DNA of 64,000 nt from Pseudohalocynthiibacter aestuariivivens (GTDB lineage Bacteria > Pseudomonadota > Alphaproteobacteria > Rhodobacterales > Rhodobacteraceae). The position numbers and the translations under genes were made by a program. Location: the NCBI RefSeq assembly GCF_018457175.1, contig NZ_JAGFNU010000002.1, positions 186,001 through 250,000 on the forward strand, written 5' to 3'. Below the pieces are notes generated by a model. The model saw nothing but the letters and a program-made list of their open reading frames with translations. It did not search any database and had not been told where the DNA came from. Each line of letters starts with the position of its first letter. The stretch's first letter is position 1. Positions 17,407 to 26,189 of this stretch are shown in pieces.

Positions 17407-18948
17407 ATGACAGAAGCACAATCCACGCGACGTGCAAGAGGTGGCGGCGCCGCGCGGCGCGCAGAACGCAGTGCAGTCAGTGTAGAAACGGCGAAATATA
17501 TCGAACGCAACATTCCCAATCTGGAATTTCTAAACGAAGAAGCGTTGCAGATTATCGAGGAAAATGCCGAAACCGTTCTGGAAGAAATTGGCGTAAATTT
17601 TGTTGAATGCCCCGAGGCGCTGGAAATCTGGCGTGAAGCCGGTGCCGAAATTGATGGCGAACGCGTACGCATTCCGCGCGGTCTCTGCCGTGAGCTGATC
17701 AAAACCGCACCGTCCCACTACACACAACACGCGCGCAACCCAGCGCGCAATGTCGTTATTGGTGGTAAAAGTCTGGTCCTGGCACCGGTCTATGGCCCGC
17801 CATTTGTTCGGGATGCCGAGGGCGGCCGTCGATACGCAACGATTGATGATTTCAAGAAATTCGTGAAACTTGGCTATATGTCAAAATGGCTGCACCACTC
17901 TGGCGGTACGGTCTGCGAGCCGACCGACGTGCCGGTGAACAAACGCCACCTTGATATGTTGCACGCCCATATGACGCTTTCTGACAAGCCTTACATGGGA
18001 TCTGTTACAGAGCCGTCCCGTGCTCAGGACTCGATCGAGATGAGCGAAATTTTGTTCGGCAAGGAATTTGTTGCCGATAATGCGGTCATGACCTCACTGA
18101 TCAACATCAACTCACCGCTGACCTTTGACCCGATCATGGTCGGTGCGCTGGACGTGTACGCGCGGGCCGGGCAGGGCTGTATCATTTCGCCCTTTATCGT
18201 TGGTGGTGCGATGGCGCCTGTTTCGGTGATGGGGACTCTGACGCAGGTTCTGGCAGAAGTTCTGGCAGGCATCGCCTACAGCCAGTTGCTGCGCAAAGGT
18301 GCGCCGGTAATTTTCGGCTGCTTCGTAACATCGATTGACATGAACTCTGGTGCGCCAACATTTGGTACACCCGAAGCTTCACAAATCCTTTATGGGGCAG
18401 GGCAGTTGGCACGCCGCCTTAACCTTCCCTTCAGATCGGGTGGTGGTTTGTGTGGCTCAAAGCTTCCGGACGCTCAGGCCGCTTATGAAACTGCCCACAC
18501 ACATAATGCAGCCCTGCTTGGTGGCGTAAACTTCATGCTACACGCCTGCGGCTGGCTTGAAGGCGGTCTTGTGTCCTCGTTCGAAAAATTTGTTATGGAT
18601 GCCGATCAGCTTGGTGTTCTTCATCACATCGCAAAGGGCGTGGATATTTCCGAAAACGGACAGGGAATGGATGCGATCCGCGAAGTTGGCCCAGGCGGAC
18701 ACTACCTTGGGTGTGCCCACACTCAAGCCAACTTCAAAGACGCCTTCTGGCGGTCAAACCTGCTGGACTACAGACCCTTTGAAACATGGGACGAAGATGG
18801 CGCCAAGGATACGCAGGCGCTTGCATCCGAACGGGTTGCCAGATTGCTGGCAGACTATCAGCAACCGGTGCTGGACCCTGCAATTTCTGAGGCACTGGAT
18901 GCCTACGTCGCGACCAAAAAGGAATCTATGCCAGACGCGTTTTATTAA
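17407..18948 (+). CDS. MttB-family methyltransferase without pyrrolysine
   Basis: A 513-residue TIM-barrel protein of the trimethylamine methyltransferase superfamily. GGAGA precedes the ATG. The frame is continuous, so the amber-encoded pyrrolysine of archaeal MttB is absent. Non-pyrrolysine members demethylate quaternary amines such as glycine betaine onto a corrinoid protein; the substrate here is unknown. No corrinoid protein, reactivase or MtgA-like partner is adjacent. The stop overlaps that of the convergent DUF6477 gene by four bases (TTAA). Confidence 0.88.
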   Translation: MTEAQSTRRARGGGAARRAERSAVSVETAKYIERNIPNLEFLNEEALQIIEENAETVLEEIGVNFVECPEALEIWREAGAEIDGERVRIPRGLCRELIKTAPSHYTQHARNPARNVVIGGKSLVLAPVYGPPFVRDAEGGRRYATIDDFKKFVKLGYMSKWLHHSGGTVCEPTDVPVNKRHLDMLHAHMTLSDKPYMGSVTEPSRAQDSIEMSEILFGKEFVADNAVMTSLININSPLTFDPIMVGALDVYARAGQGCIISPFIVGGAMAPVSVMGTLTQVLAEVLAGIAYSQLLRKGAPVIFGCFVTSIDMNSGAPTFGTPEASQILYGAGQLARRLNLPFRSGGGLCGSKLPDAQAAYETAHTHNAALLGGVNFMLHACGWLEGGLVSSFEKFVMDADQLGVLHHIAKGVDISENGQGMDAIREVGPGGHYLGCAHTQANFKDAFWRSNLLDYRPFETWDEDGAKDTQALASERVARLLADYQQPVLDPAISEALDAYVATKKESMPDAFY

Positions 18949-19238
18949 TTTGCCTGCCGTTTGCCGAGCACCAAACTTGCTTCGGAAACCAGGGCAATCA
19001 TAATATCGACATGACGGGTGATGCTGTAGTCGGCATCGCCCGTTTTTCTTTTTTCTTCCAGAATGTCCTCTTCTGAAAGGAGATTGCTGATTGCCGTTTC
19101 AGGCATTGGCAGGTTACGGCTTTTCAGGACTCGCCGCAGGTCACGCTCGCGCCGGTAGTCGGCTGATCCCAGTCGCGCTGCACGCATCAGCAACCCCGGG
19201 CGGCGGAGGGATTTTAAAATTTTCATCAGATCGCTCAT
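18945..19238 (-). CDS. DUF6477 family small protein
   Basis: A 97-residue basic protein found in Rhodobacterales (family name from memory). Visible features are an Arg-rich helix (LRRPGLLMRAARLG, DYRRERDLRRVL), a conserved LLSEEDILEEKRKTGDADY core, and a C-terminal helix. No catalytic motif or signal peptide. GGAGAAA precedes the start. It faces away from the divergent DUF6456 regulator gene and shares a 4-base stop overlap with mttB. Function unknown. Confidence 0.75.
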   Translation of the reverse strand: MSDLMKILKSLRRPGLLMRAARLGSADYRRERDLRRVLKSRNLPMPETAISNLLSEEDILEEKRKTGDADYSITRHVDIMIALVSEASLVLGKRQAN

Positions 19239-19327
19239 CAGGTTTCTCCATCAAGTTCTGACGACAGGGTGACTCAGTTTTCTGGTGTGTTGCGCCTTTG
19301 GCGGATGCTCCGTTCGATGGTTTCAGT

Positions 19328-19350
19328 ATTGTTTAGCTTTTAGAAACAAT
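19328..19350. repeat. inverted repeat ATTGTTT-N9-AAACAAT, possible operator
   Basis: A perfect 7-bp inverted repeat in the divergent gap between the DUF6477 and DUF6456 genes. A second pair with the same six-base core but opposite arm order lies at 19385-19406. Confidence 0.5.
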
Positions 19351-19384
19351 GCTTCTGAAATCTGGAAAATTTAACGTTGAGGCA

Positions 19385-19406
19385 AACAATTCAAATTTAG
19401 ATTGTT
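19385..19406. repeat. inverted repeat AACAAT-N10-ATTGTT, possible operator
   Basis: The same ATTGTT core as at 19328-19350 appears twice more, here pointing outward. Four core copies within 79 bases upstream of a predicted helix-turn-helix gene suggest a binding array. Confidence 0.5.
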
Positions 19407-19439
19407 GGTGTTCAATCCGCAGCCAAGAAAGGGACAGAA

Positions 19440-20582
19440 GTGGCGATGATGTTTGCAGACGGTTCAGGGTCCGGCGCGAAGGCACCATTGCCAAATTGGG
19501 TACCACAATCGGCGCAACGTTATCTTATGCACACCGAAAAGGGGCTTTCCATGCGCGCCGTTGCGCGAACAGCGGGATGCCATGCATCAACTGTTATGCG
19601 CCAGGTCAGGCAGCTTGAAAACCGGCGGGATGATCCGCTGATTGATGATGCCTTGCGCCGCCTTAGCCGGGAACATTTCCAGATCGCACCAGAGACGCAG
19701 AAAAAGGAAACGTCCAAAATGAATGCCGCTGTCAGACATACCAAAGGCTCGTCCGCAGAACCAAATATTGATCGCGAAGCGCGCCGTATCTTACGCAGGC
19801 TTGGGGAAACTGGTGCAGTTCTCGCGGTAGCACACGAACTTGATATGGCCGTCGTGGTCAGGAATTTGCCGAACGGGAAAAATACAAGAACGGCTGTCGT
19901 ACAGCGCGAAATCGCAGAAGCGATGGCCCTGAAAGATTGGATCAAGTGCACGAAATCCGGAAAAATCGCACAATATGAAATAACCTCATCCGGGCGAGCA
20001 GCGTTAAAACGGTTGCTGAGCGCCAGCGATGCAACGCAACCTGGTTTCAACGATGCACAGGCTGTCTTCGCAGATCAGCACCGGATCTGGGATAAAAAGC
20101 AGGTTGCAGAGCGCGAGGACGGGACCAGTCGTCGATATCGCTATAACGCTGCGGAATCACCATTGGCCGGACTTGCACGACGAAAGAACAAAAACGGAGA
20201 GCCCTTTTTATCAGATGACCTTGTTGCCGCAGGCGAACGACTGCGAGAGGACTTTGAACTCGCTCATATGGGGCCTCGCGTTGCACAGAACTGGGAAAAG
20301 TTCCTGACCGCTGGAGTTCGGGGTGGTTTCAGAAATGACAACAATATCGCCGAAGGACCCTCGGCCGCACGAGAACGGGTATCCTTGGCACTAAAAGACC
20401 TTGGGCCGGGTCTTGGCGATGTTGTCCTGCGATGCTGTTGTTATCTTGAAGGAATGGAAGTCGCGGAAAAACGCTTGGGGTGGTCGGCCAGATCGGGGAA
20501 AATCGTCCTTCGTATCGCGCTGCAACGTCTGAAACGACACTATGATGAAACGCATGGGAAATACGGCCCGTTGATTGGTTGA
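19440..20582 (+). CDS. DUF6456 helix-turn-helix protein
   Basis: A 380-residue protein seen in Rhodobacterales. Residues 25-55 form a helix-turn-helix (GLSMRAVARTAGCHASTVMRQ). A middle winged-helix-like part follows, then a C-terminal domain (AARERVSLALKDLGPGLGDVVLRCCCYLEG, then GWSARSGKIVLRIALQRL) like that of phage-derived DNA-binding proteins. The GTG at 19440 has AGGGAC at good spacing; an ATG at 19446 is an alternative. Four ATTGTT half-sites precede it. It is probably a regulator; targets unknown. Confidence 0.75.
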   Translation: MAMMFADGSGSGAKAPLPNWVPQSAQRYLMHTEKGLSMRAVARTAGCHASTVMRQVRQLENRRDDPLIDDALRRLSREHFQIAPETQKKETSKMNAAVRHTKGSSAEPNIDREARRILRRLGETGAVLAVAHELDMAVVVRNLPNGKNTRTAVVQREIAEAMALKDWIKCTKSGKIAQYEITSSGRAALKRLLSASDATQPGFNDAQAVFADQHRIWDKKQVAEREDGTSRRYRYNAAESPLAGLARRKNKNGEPFLSDDLVAAGERLREDFELAHMGPRVAQNWEKFLTAGVRGGFRNDNNIAEGPSAARERVSLALKDLGPGLGDVVLRCCCYLEGMEVAEKRLGWSARSGKIVLRIALQRLKRHYDETHGKYGPLIG

Positions 20583-20593
20583 AGCCAGTACAT

Positions 20594-20628
20594 TGAAAAG
20601 CGACGCAGGGTTCTTACGGCGCTTTTCA
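20594..20628 (+). terminator. hairpin after the DUF6456 gene
   Basis: TGAAAAGCG and CGCTTTTCA form a perfect 9-bp stem with a 17-base loop, 11 bases after the stop. There is no T-run, so termination is uncertain. Confidence 0.4.
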
Positions 20629-20730
20629 TTCCGCGTGGATCGTTTTTAGTCCAAGTGAGTACTAAGTGAAGGCGATGTTGCGGGAAAAACCAGTCTCTTG
20701 GCGACCTTCTCTGGCGCTCCCCGAAGAATT

Positions 20731-20753
20731 CCTTATATTGGCGACGAATAAGG
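20731..20753 (+). promoter_or_regulatory. inverted repeat covering the lipA ribosome site
   Basis: CCTTAT at 20731-20736 can pair with ATAAGG at 20748-20753, which contains the first part of the AAGGGG ribosome site of lipA. Such a hairpin could limit translation, but a 6-bp repeat may be chance. Confidence 0.25.
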
Positions 20754-20763
20754 GGACTATTTC

Positions 20764-21714
20764 ATGCGCAACCTTAAAATCCCATCCGAACGACACCCGG
20801 AAAAGGCCCATAAGGCTGACAACGCTCCGCTTAAGAAACCAAGCTGGATTCGCGTCAGGGCACCCGGTGGGGCGGGGTATGCGGAAACCCATAAGATCAT
20901 GCGTGATAATAAGCTGGTGACAGTTTGCGAAGAGGCCGGCTGCCCCAACGTTGGTGAATGCTGGAGCCAGGGCCACGCCACCATGATGATCATGGGCGAG
21001 GTTTGTACACGGGCCTGTACCTTCTGCAACATTGCAACAGGCAAACCACCCGAAGCTCTGGATGTTTTTGAGCCGGGCCGCGTTGCTGATGCTGTCAAGA
21101 AACTGGGACTGAACCATGTTGTGATCACCTCGGTCGACCGCGATGATGTTGAAGATGGCGGTGCCGAGCATTTCGCACGGACAATCCGCGCGGTGCGTCG
21201 TCAGTCCCCGAACACGACGATCGAGATTCTGACTCCCGATTTCATTCGGTGCGACCCGAGCGTACTAGAACTCGTCGTTGCGGCGAAGCCCGATGTTTTC
21301 AACCACAATCTTGAAACTGTTCCGGGGCTTTACCCCGAGGTTCGCCCCGGCGCCCGGTATTTCCATAGTTTGCGGCTCCTTCAGCGTGTGAAAGAGCTTG
21401 ATCCATCAATGTTCACCAAATCCGGCATCATGGTTGGCCTTGGCGAAGACCGGCAAGCAGTGATTCAGGTGATGGAAGACATGCGCGCCGCTGACATTGA
21501 TTTTCTGACGATCGGCCAGTACCTGCAACCTACTGTGAAACACCACCGTGTAGATCGCTTCGTCACACCGGATGAGTTCAAATCCTATGAAAAAGCGGCT
21601 TATGGCAAGGGTTTTTTAATGGTTTCTGCGACTCCGCTGACACGGTCAAGTTATCATGCAGGTGATGATTTTGCCCGGCTGCGCGAAGCCCGGCACAAGA
21701 AACTGAACGGTTAA
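20764..21714 (+). CDS. lipA: lipoyl synthase
   Basis: A 316-residue radical SAM enzyme that inserts two sulfurs into protein-bound octanoyl groups. The auxiliary cluster cysteines are 55, 60 and 66 ([12 protein letters not shown]), the radical SAM cysteines 81, 85 and 88 (CTRACTFC). The C-terminal serine motif TRSSYHAGD is present. AAGGGG precedes the ATG. The stop overlaps by four bases the stop of a convergent 58-aa membrane protein gene. RatA follows downstream in a familiar Rhodobacterales neighbourhood. Confidence 0.97.
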   Translation: MRNLKIPSERHPEKAHKADNAPLKKPSWIRVRAPGGAGYAETHKIMRDNKLVTVCEEAGCPNVGECWSQGHATMMIMGEVCTRACTFCNIATGKPPEALDVFEPGRVADAVKKLGLNHVVITSVDRDDVEDGGAEHFARTIRAVRRQSPNTTIEILTPDFIRCDPSVLELVVAAKPDVFNHNLETVPGLYPEVRPGARYFHSLRLLQRVKELDPSMFTKSGIMVGLGEDRQAVIQVMEDMRAADIDFLTIGQYLQPTVKHHRVDRFVTPDEFKSYEKAAYGKGFLMVSATPLTRSSYHAGDDFARLREARHKKLNG

Positions 21715-21887
21715 GGGCGATATTTCGAAGGGTACTGCGGAAGCAACCCATCGGACCAACCGAACAGCAGTTCTGACCCCCAAATCAGCAAGCATATTAC
21801 GATTATCGACAGAACCAGAATGACGCGCTTTTCACTTGGCGGTTTGCGCGCCCATTTTGCCATTCTAAGAAGATGTCGTGGGTTCAC
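21711..21887 (-). CDS. 58-aa single-span membrane protein beside lipA
   Basis: A GTG start at 21887 with AGGA eight bases upstream opens a frame beginning [19 protein letters not shown]. It continues into a hydrophobic span ([20 protein letters not shown]) and ends with a polar tail (QYPSKYRP). The basic N-terminus predicts an inside-facing amino end. Small proteins of this design occur next to lipA in other Rhodobacterales as I remember them. It shares four bases with the lipA stop. Function unknown. Confidence 0.75.
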   Translation of the reverse strand: MNPRHLLRMAKWARKPPSEKRVILVLSIIVICLLIWGSELLFGWSDGLLPQYPSKYRP

Positions 21888-22002
21888 GAAAGTTTTCCTG
21901 TTTATTGGTCACAAAGCATAGGCGCGGCGGTCTGCAGCCCATTACTGTCAGAGCGATTCTTAACACGATTCCCTGTTTTCAGGAGTTAACACCTGAATCA
22001 GG

Positions 22003-22554
22003 TCAGGCCTGCTCTGCTTCCGTGAAGCGAACTTTGCCGATATGAGGTAAATTTCTGTTACGTTGCGCAAAATCAATTCCATAGCCAACAACAAATTCAT
22101 CCGGAATTTCAAACCCGGTCCAGTCTGCTTTTACATCCACCTCGCGACGCGACGGTTTATCAAGCAGCGCAATGGTTTTCAGGCGATGAGGTTCTCTTGA
22201 TTGCAAAAGGCCAATAACGTGCTTCAGGGTGAAGCCGGTATCAACGATATCTTCGACCAAAAGAACATCTCGCCCACCAATTTCGCCGCGCAAGTCCTTG
22301 AGAATGCGGACTTCACGGGAACTTTCTGTTCCGTCCCCATAAGACGAAGCCTCAAGAAAATCGACTTCGACAGGCAGGTCCAGTTCCCGAACGAGGTCAG
22401 CAATGAAAACGAAAGACCCACGCAGCAGTCCAACCACCACCAGCTTATCGGTACCCTGAAATTCTTCTTTGATTTCGCGGGCCAGCTCTTCTATTCGGGC
22501 CGCGATCGACTTGGCTGAGATCATTGTATCGATGACATATGGCCGCGTTGGCAT
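22003..22554 (-). CDS. hpt: hypoxanthine phosphoribosyltransferase
   Basis: A 183-residue purine-salvage enzyme that converts hypoxanthine (or guanine) plus PRPP into the nucleotide. The PRPP loop is [34 protein letters not shown] is the family's flexible N-terminal region, and [23 protein letters not shown] the base-binding C-terminus. AGGGGAA precedes the start. Divergent from the RatA-like gene with a 71-base gap. Confidence 0.93.
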   Translation of the reverse strand: MPTRPYVIDTMISAKSIAARIEELAREIKEEFQGTDKLVVVGLLRGSFVFIADLVRELDLPVEVDFLEASSYGDGTESSREVRILKDLRGEIGGRDVLLVEDIVDTGFTLKHVIGLLQSREPHRLKTIALLDKPSRREVDVKADWTGFEIPDEFVVGYGIDFAQRNRNLPHIGKVRFTEAEQA

Positions 22555-22625
22555 GGTGTTCCCCTTGATTTTCCCGCCTCAGTCTACGAAATGACGGCGC
22601 TAAGTCACAAGAGAATTGGTTCAAA

Positions 22626-23072
22626 ATGCCGACACATGGTGAAAAAAGGGTTCTGCCGTATCAGGCACAACAGATGTTTGATCTGGTTGCAGATGTTTCA
22701 AGCTACCCAAAGTTTTTACCCTGGTGCGCTGCGTCGCGCATTCGGTCGCGCAAGGAAGAGGACGTGACAGAAATACTGACCGCCGATCTGGTCATTTCCT
22801 TTAAGGTGTTTCGGGAACGATTTGGCAGCAGGGTCACTTTGAACCAGCCGGATATGCGCATTGATACCGAGTATCTGGATGGGCCGTTCAAATACCTCAG
22901 ATCCTATTGGAAATTTTGCGATTTGCCCAAGGGCGGATGCGAAGTTGAATTCTTTGTCGATTTTGAATTCAAAAACCTGATTTTGCAAAAGCTGATCGGT
23001 GTCGTTTTCAATGAAGCGATGAACCGGATTGTTTGCGCTTTTGAGCAGCGCGCAGAGCAACTTTATAAATGA
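22626..23072 (+). CDS. RatA/Coq10 START-domain protein
   Basis: A 148-residue polyketide-cyclase/START fold protein. YQAQQMFDLVADVSSYPKFLPWC and FNEAMNRIVCAFEQRAEQLY are typical of the Coq10/RatA family. Mitochondrial Coq10 binds ubiquinone and aids respiration; E. coli RatA was described as a ribosome-associating toxin. In alphaproteobacteria a ubiquinone-related role seems more likely (inference). The ribosome site is weak. Confidence 0.88.
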   Translation: MPTHGEKRVLPYQAQQMFDLVADVSSYPKFLPWCAASRIRSRKEEDVTEILTADLVISFKVFRERFGSRVTLNQPDMRIDTEYLDGPFKYLRSYWKFCDLPKGGCEVEFFVDFEFKNLILQKLIGVVFNEAMNRIVCAFEQRAEQLYK

Positions 23073-23280
23073 AGTAGATCCTTGCATTGGCAAAAACTCG
23101 ATTTAGGGGAGCTTAAGGTCGGAACTCATTAATCCGGAATCTTGGCCGTGTCCGGTTTGAACCCAAGGCAGTCATCCAGATACTCTAGCAATTCGAGGTT
23201 TTGGCTCTGCCTCGGGGCATTTCTTGGTGGCGGATGCAGGTCTAGTAGCTGGGACGAACCGGATGGTATGTAGCGGCCAG

Positions 23281-23697
23281 TTACTCCAACACCTTGAAGG
23301 CAAACATCCGTGAGATCATCGCGCCGCCATGAAAAAGCGTTTCGTAGCGATTGTCGTCCAGTGCAGCCACTGTGAAGCAATTCACGCGTTCTCCGGTCGA
23401 TTCACCCCACTTGGTCAATTCATAGCAAAGTACGTTGTCGGTGATTTCCCAGGTCCCTGTATCAAAGCAATCGCCATCTGTGCTGCCGACTCTCAAACAA
23501 ACTGATCCGCTATCATTCCAATTCCAGAGTCCATATTCCGCATGTTCAGCCTGCCATATGCCTCCAAGCGCCAGTTTTTTTAGCGCTTCACCATCAAGTT
23601 CCTGCGCCAGTGCGGGGTGCATGACACCAGATACGACCGTTACGAACAGCACCAAAACTACGGACCAACAAATCTTTCCAACCGCAAAGAACGCCAT
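23281..23697 (-). CDS. secreted hypothetical protein
   Basis: A 138-residue protein with a long hydrophobic N-terminus ending ALAQELDG, consistent with a signal peptide cleaved near residue 31. The mature part has four cysteines (CLRVGSTDGDC, LCYELT, NCFTV) that could form two disulfides, and a strand-rich GIWQAEHAEYGLWNW opening suggesting a small lipocalin-like barrel. Function unknown. Downstream to 23073 I see no convincing gene. Confidence 0.65.
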   Translation of the reverse strand: MAFFAVGKICWSVVLVLFVTVVSGVMHPALAQELDGEALKKLALGGIWQAEHAEYGLWNWNDSGSVCLRVGSTDGDCFDTGTWEITDNVLCYELTKWGESTGERVNCFTVAALDDNRYETLFHGGAMISRMFAFKVLE

Positions 23698-23887
23698 TCT
23701 CTTGTTTCCTTCCTTTAGCCTATTGTTTCTCGCCGCCTGTTTCCCAGAGTGTTAGTGGCGGCAAATCACACAATCTCAAGACTGTCGCTGAACGTATGAT
23801 GTTGGAGTGTAGTCCAATACTAAGCCAGAGTCAGCTTCGTCCCGCACACCGGACCATCGATCTATTTTGGTTTATCGTGTCTCAACC

Positions 23888-25069
23888 CTACGACATAATA
23901 TCGTAAGCCCGTTCGCCGTGCACCTCGAGGTCGAGCCCATTCACCTCTGTCTCATGATCCACCCGAATAGGTGTAATCAGACCGACCAGTTTGATCAGAA
24001 CCACCGTAACAACCACTGTGAACGCACCGACAACTGCCAAACCACCCAGTTGCGCCGCCCAGCTGCCTGCGCCAAACACCGCAATCATGATCGTCCCGAA
24101 TATTCCCCCGATACCGTGGACTGCGAAAACATCTAGTGTATCGTCGATCATCAGTTTGTTGCGGATCACTGTAACCGCTTCCTGACACAGAATGCCCGCA
24201 ATGCCGCCGATCACCAGAGCTTCAACCGGGCCTATAAATCCGGATGCAGGGGTGATCGAGGCTAGCCCGGCTATCGTTCCCGTCACAATGCCAACCAGTG
24301 AGGCTTTGCCGTATTTGATCTTTTCCCACAGCGCCCAGGTTAACGAGGCTGTTGCAGCCGAAATATGCGTCACGGTCAGCGCCATTGCAGCGCCACCATC
24401 GGCGGCAAGTTGTGAGCCACCGTTAAAGCCGAACCAGCCAACCCAAAGCATCGCGGCCCCGATCATCACAAAGCCCGGGTTGTGTGGCGGGGTTGTCCGG
24501 TGACGGCGCGGCCCCAGGAACACCGCAACAAGGAGTGCGGCAATGCCTGCTGTTTCATGGACGACAATACCGCCAGCAAAATCCTTCACTCCGACTTCGC
24601 CAAAGATGCCACCGTCTGACAGCATGCCACCACCCCAGATCCAATGCACAACCGGCGCATAGCACAGAAGCATCCAGAGACCTGAAAACAGCAGAACAAA
24701 TCCAAACCCGATGCGTTCAACATAGGCTCCAACGATGAGCGCTGGAGTGATGATGGCAAAGGTCATCTGAAAGACAAAGAACAGGACCTCGGGCAGGGTG
24801 CCCGTCAGGCTGTCTGCAGTGACACCCGCCAGAAACATCTTTCCAAGACCGCCCCAATAGGGTGAACCGGAGTCTCCAAAGGCGATGGAGTAGCCTGCAA
24901 CCAGCCAGAGAATGCTCATCAAACAGGCGATGGCATAACATTGCATGAAAACGCTCAGCACATTTCGCGCGCGAACCAAACCGCCATAAAACAGCGCAAG
25001 CCCCGGCAAAGTCATAAAAAGAACCAGTGCTGTGGCCACGATAATCCAGGCGGTGTCCGCTCCGTTCAT
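23888..25069 (-). CDS. amtB: ammonium transporter
   Basis: A 393-residue inner-membrane channel for ammonium with about eleven helices. The pore twin histidines lie in GGIVVHETAGIAAL and FAVHGIGGIFGT. GLALFYGGLVRARNVLS is the first-helix signature. The ATG at 25069 with GGAGA seven bases upstream is preferred over a TTG at 25087. No glnK is adjacent, unlike the usual glnK-amtB pair, so its PII partner must lie elsewhere. Confidence 0.94.
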   Translation of the reverse strand: MNGADTAWIIVATALVLFMTLPGLALFYGGLVRARNVLSVFMQCYAIACLMSILWLVAGYSIAFGDSGSPYWGGLGKMFLAGVTADSLTGTLPEVLFFVFQMTFAIITPALIVGAYVERIGFGFVLLFSGLWMLLCYAPVVHWIWGGGMLSDGGIFGEVGVKDFAGGIVVHETAGIAALLVAVFLGPRRHRTTPPHNPGFVMIGAAMLWVGWFGFNGGSQLAADGGAAMALTVTHISAATASLTWALWEKIKYGKASLVGIVTGTIAGLASITPASGFIGPVEALVIGGIAGILCQEAVTVIRNKLMIDDTLDVFAVHGIGGIFGTIMIAVFGAGSWAAQLGGLAVVGAFTVVVTVVLIKLVGLITPIRVDHETEVNGLDLEVHGERAYDIMS

Positions 25070-25230
25070 TTTAGTCTCCGTTCCCAATTTGGTTTTGAGT
25101 AGCGGTCAGACAGGGTTCACGGTGCAAAGAAAAGCATCACTGCTCTGAAACGCGCATAAAATGAAGGCAGTTTTGAAAGTGATCAAATTTTAGGCGGCCT
25201 GAAAGGACAATGCATATAGAATGAGCAATG

Positions 25231-25701
25231 TCAGGATGCTGCTTTGAGGAAAATATTAAGTGCATGTGCGACGGCGGCTAAGCGTACATTTTTGCGCCCC
25301 AAGGCACCGAATTCCACAGTTTCAGCAAAGGTTTCAGCACTGGATTTTGCCAAACCGAAGCAAACTCGCCCTTCTGGTTTGAAATCGCTTCCGCCGGGGC
25401 CCGCAATCCCGGTCACCGACACGGCAATATCGGCGGCGGAATTTTGTAGCGCACCTTCTGCCATTTCAAACGCAACCTGTTCGGAAACGGCACCAAAGGC
25501 TTCAAGGGTTTCCGTCCGGACACCAAGCATTTCAACTTTCGCTTCATTCGTATACGTCACAAACCCGCGGTCAAAAATATCGGAGGACCCGGCAACTTCA
25601 GTGATCGCGCCGGAAAGCAAACCGCCCGTGCAGCTTTCCGCTGTCGAAACCTTCAGATTAGCCGCACGGCATTTAGCCAAGAGTGTTTCAGCGTCGTTCA
25701 T
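25231..25701 (-). CDS. pncC: CinA C-terminal domain, nicotinamide-nucleotide amidohydrolase
   Basis: A 156-residue stand-alone CinA C-terminal domain that deamidates nicotinamide mononucleotide in NAD recycling. [22 protein letters not shown] and [12 protein letters not shown] are the family signatures. Its ATG overlaps the pgpA stop by four bases, making it the last gene of ispDF-pgpA-pncC, a common alphaproteobacterial order. Confidence 0.92.
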   Translation of the reverse strand: MNDAETLLAKCRAANLKVSTAESCTGGLLSGAITEVAGSSDIFDRGFVTYTNEAKVEMLGVRTETLEAFGAVSEQVAFEMAEGALQNSAADIAVSVTGIAGPGGSDFKPEGRVCFGLAKSSAETFAETVEFGALGRKNVRLAAVAHALNIFLKAAS

Positions 25702-26189
25702 AATCCCAGCACCCCATGTGTTAAGCCTGCAGCCAGCGTAACCACCAGTGCCGCCAATACACCGGCGATTATATCATCCAGCATCACACCCAAAGCCGTG
25801 CTTTTCCGATCAGCCCAGCCCACCGGGCCGGGCTTCCAGATGTCAAACAGTCGGAAGGCCAAGAATGCCGTTATGATACCGGGGTAAAGCGCCAGCATGT
25901 CGCCACCCGCGTGAACCGCACCGAACGAAACGGGCAATAGTGCAATCCATTGGCCCGCTACTTCATCAATCACGATTTCCGATGGATCATGGTCTTCTTT
26001 ACCGCGTGTCGCATTTGCAGTTGCCCACCAGCCAATGAAAAAAACCAGCAGTGTCGCGATCACCAGGGCCGGAAAGCCGCCCAGCAGATGAATGAGATAT
26101 GCGACAGGAAGGGCAGCAGCAGATCCCCAGGTTCCCGGGGCAGGGCGTAACAAACCTACGCCAAAGAAAGTTGCAATAACCCGGCTCAT
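25698..26189 (-). CDS. pgpA: phosphatidylglycerophosphatase A
   Basis: A 163-residue inner-membrane phosphatase that makes phosphatidylglycerol from its phosphate. [28 protein letters not shown] and [16 protein letters not shown], then a Leu-Gly-Val-Met-Leu-Asp-Asp segment, are the metal-dependent motifs. Three to four helices are visible. It overlaps ispDF upstream and pncC downstream by four bases each, so all three are translationally coupled. Confidence 0.94.
   Translation of the reverse strand: MSRVIATFFGVGLLRPAPGTWGSAAALPVAYLIHLLGGFPALVIATLLVFFIGWWATANATRGKEDHDPSEIVIDEVAGQWIALLPVSFGAVHAGGDMLALYPGIITAFLAFRLFDIWKPGPVGWADRKSTALGVMLDDIIAGVLAALVVTLAAGLTHGVLGL

Noticed and set aside
17341-17409. 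22-codon frame ending in an ATGA overlap with mttB
   Set aside because: There is no ribosome site, and the peptide has no signal or pattern; the overlap can arise by chance.
23129-23380. Minus-strand frame of 83 codons
   Set aside because: It overlaps the secreted protein gene in another frame and shows no recognisable motif.
25070-25230. Sigma54 promoter upstream of amtB
   Set aside because: No TGGCAC-N5-TTGCA-like element was seen, and NtrC here lacks GAFTGA.
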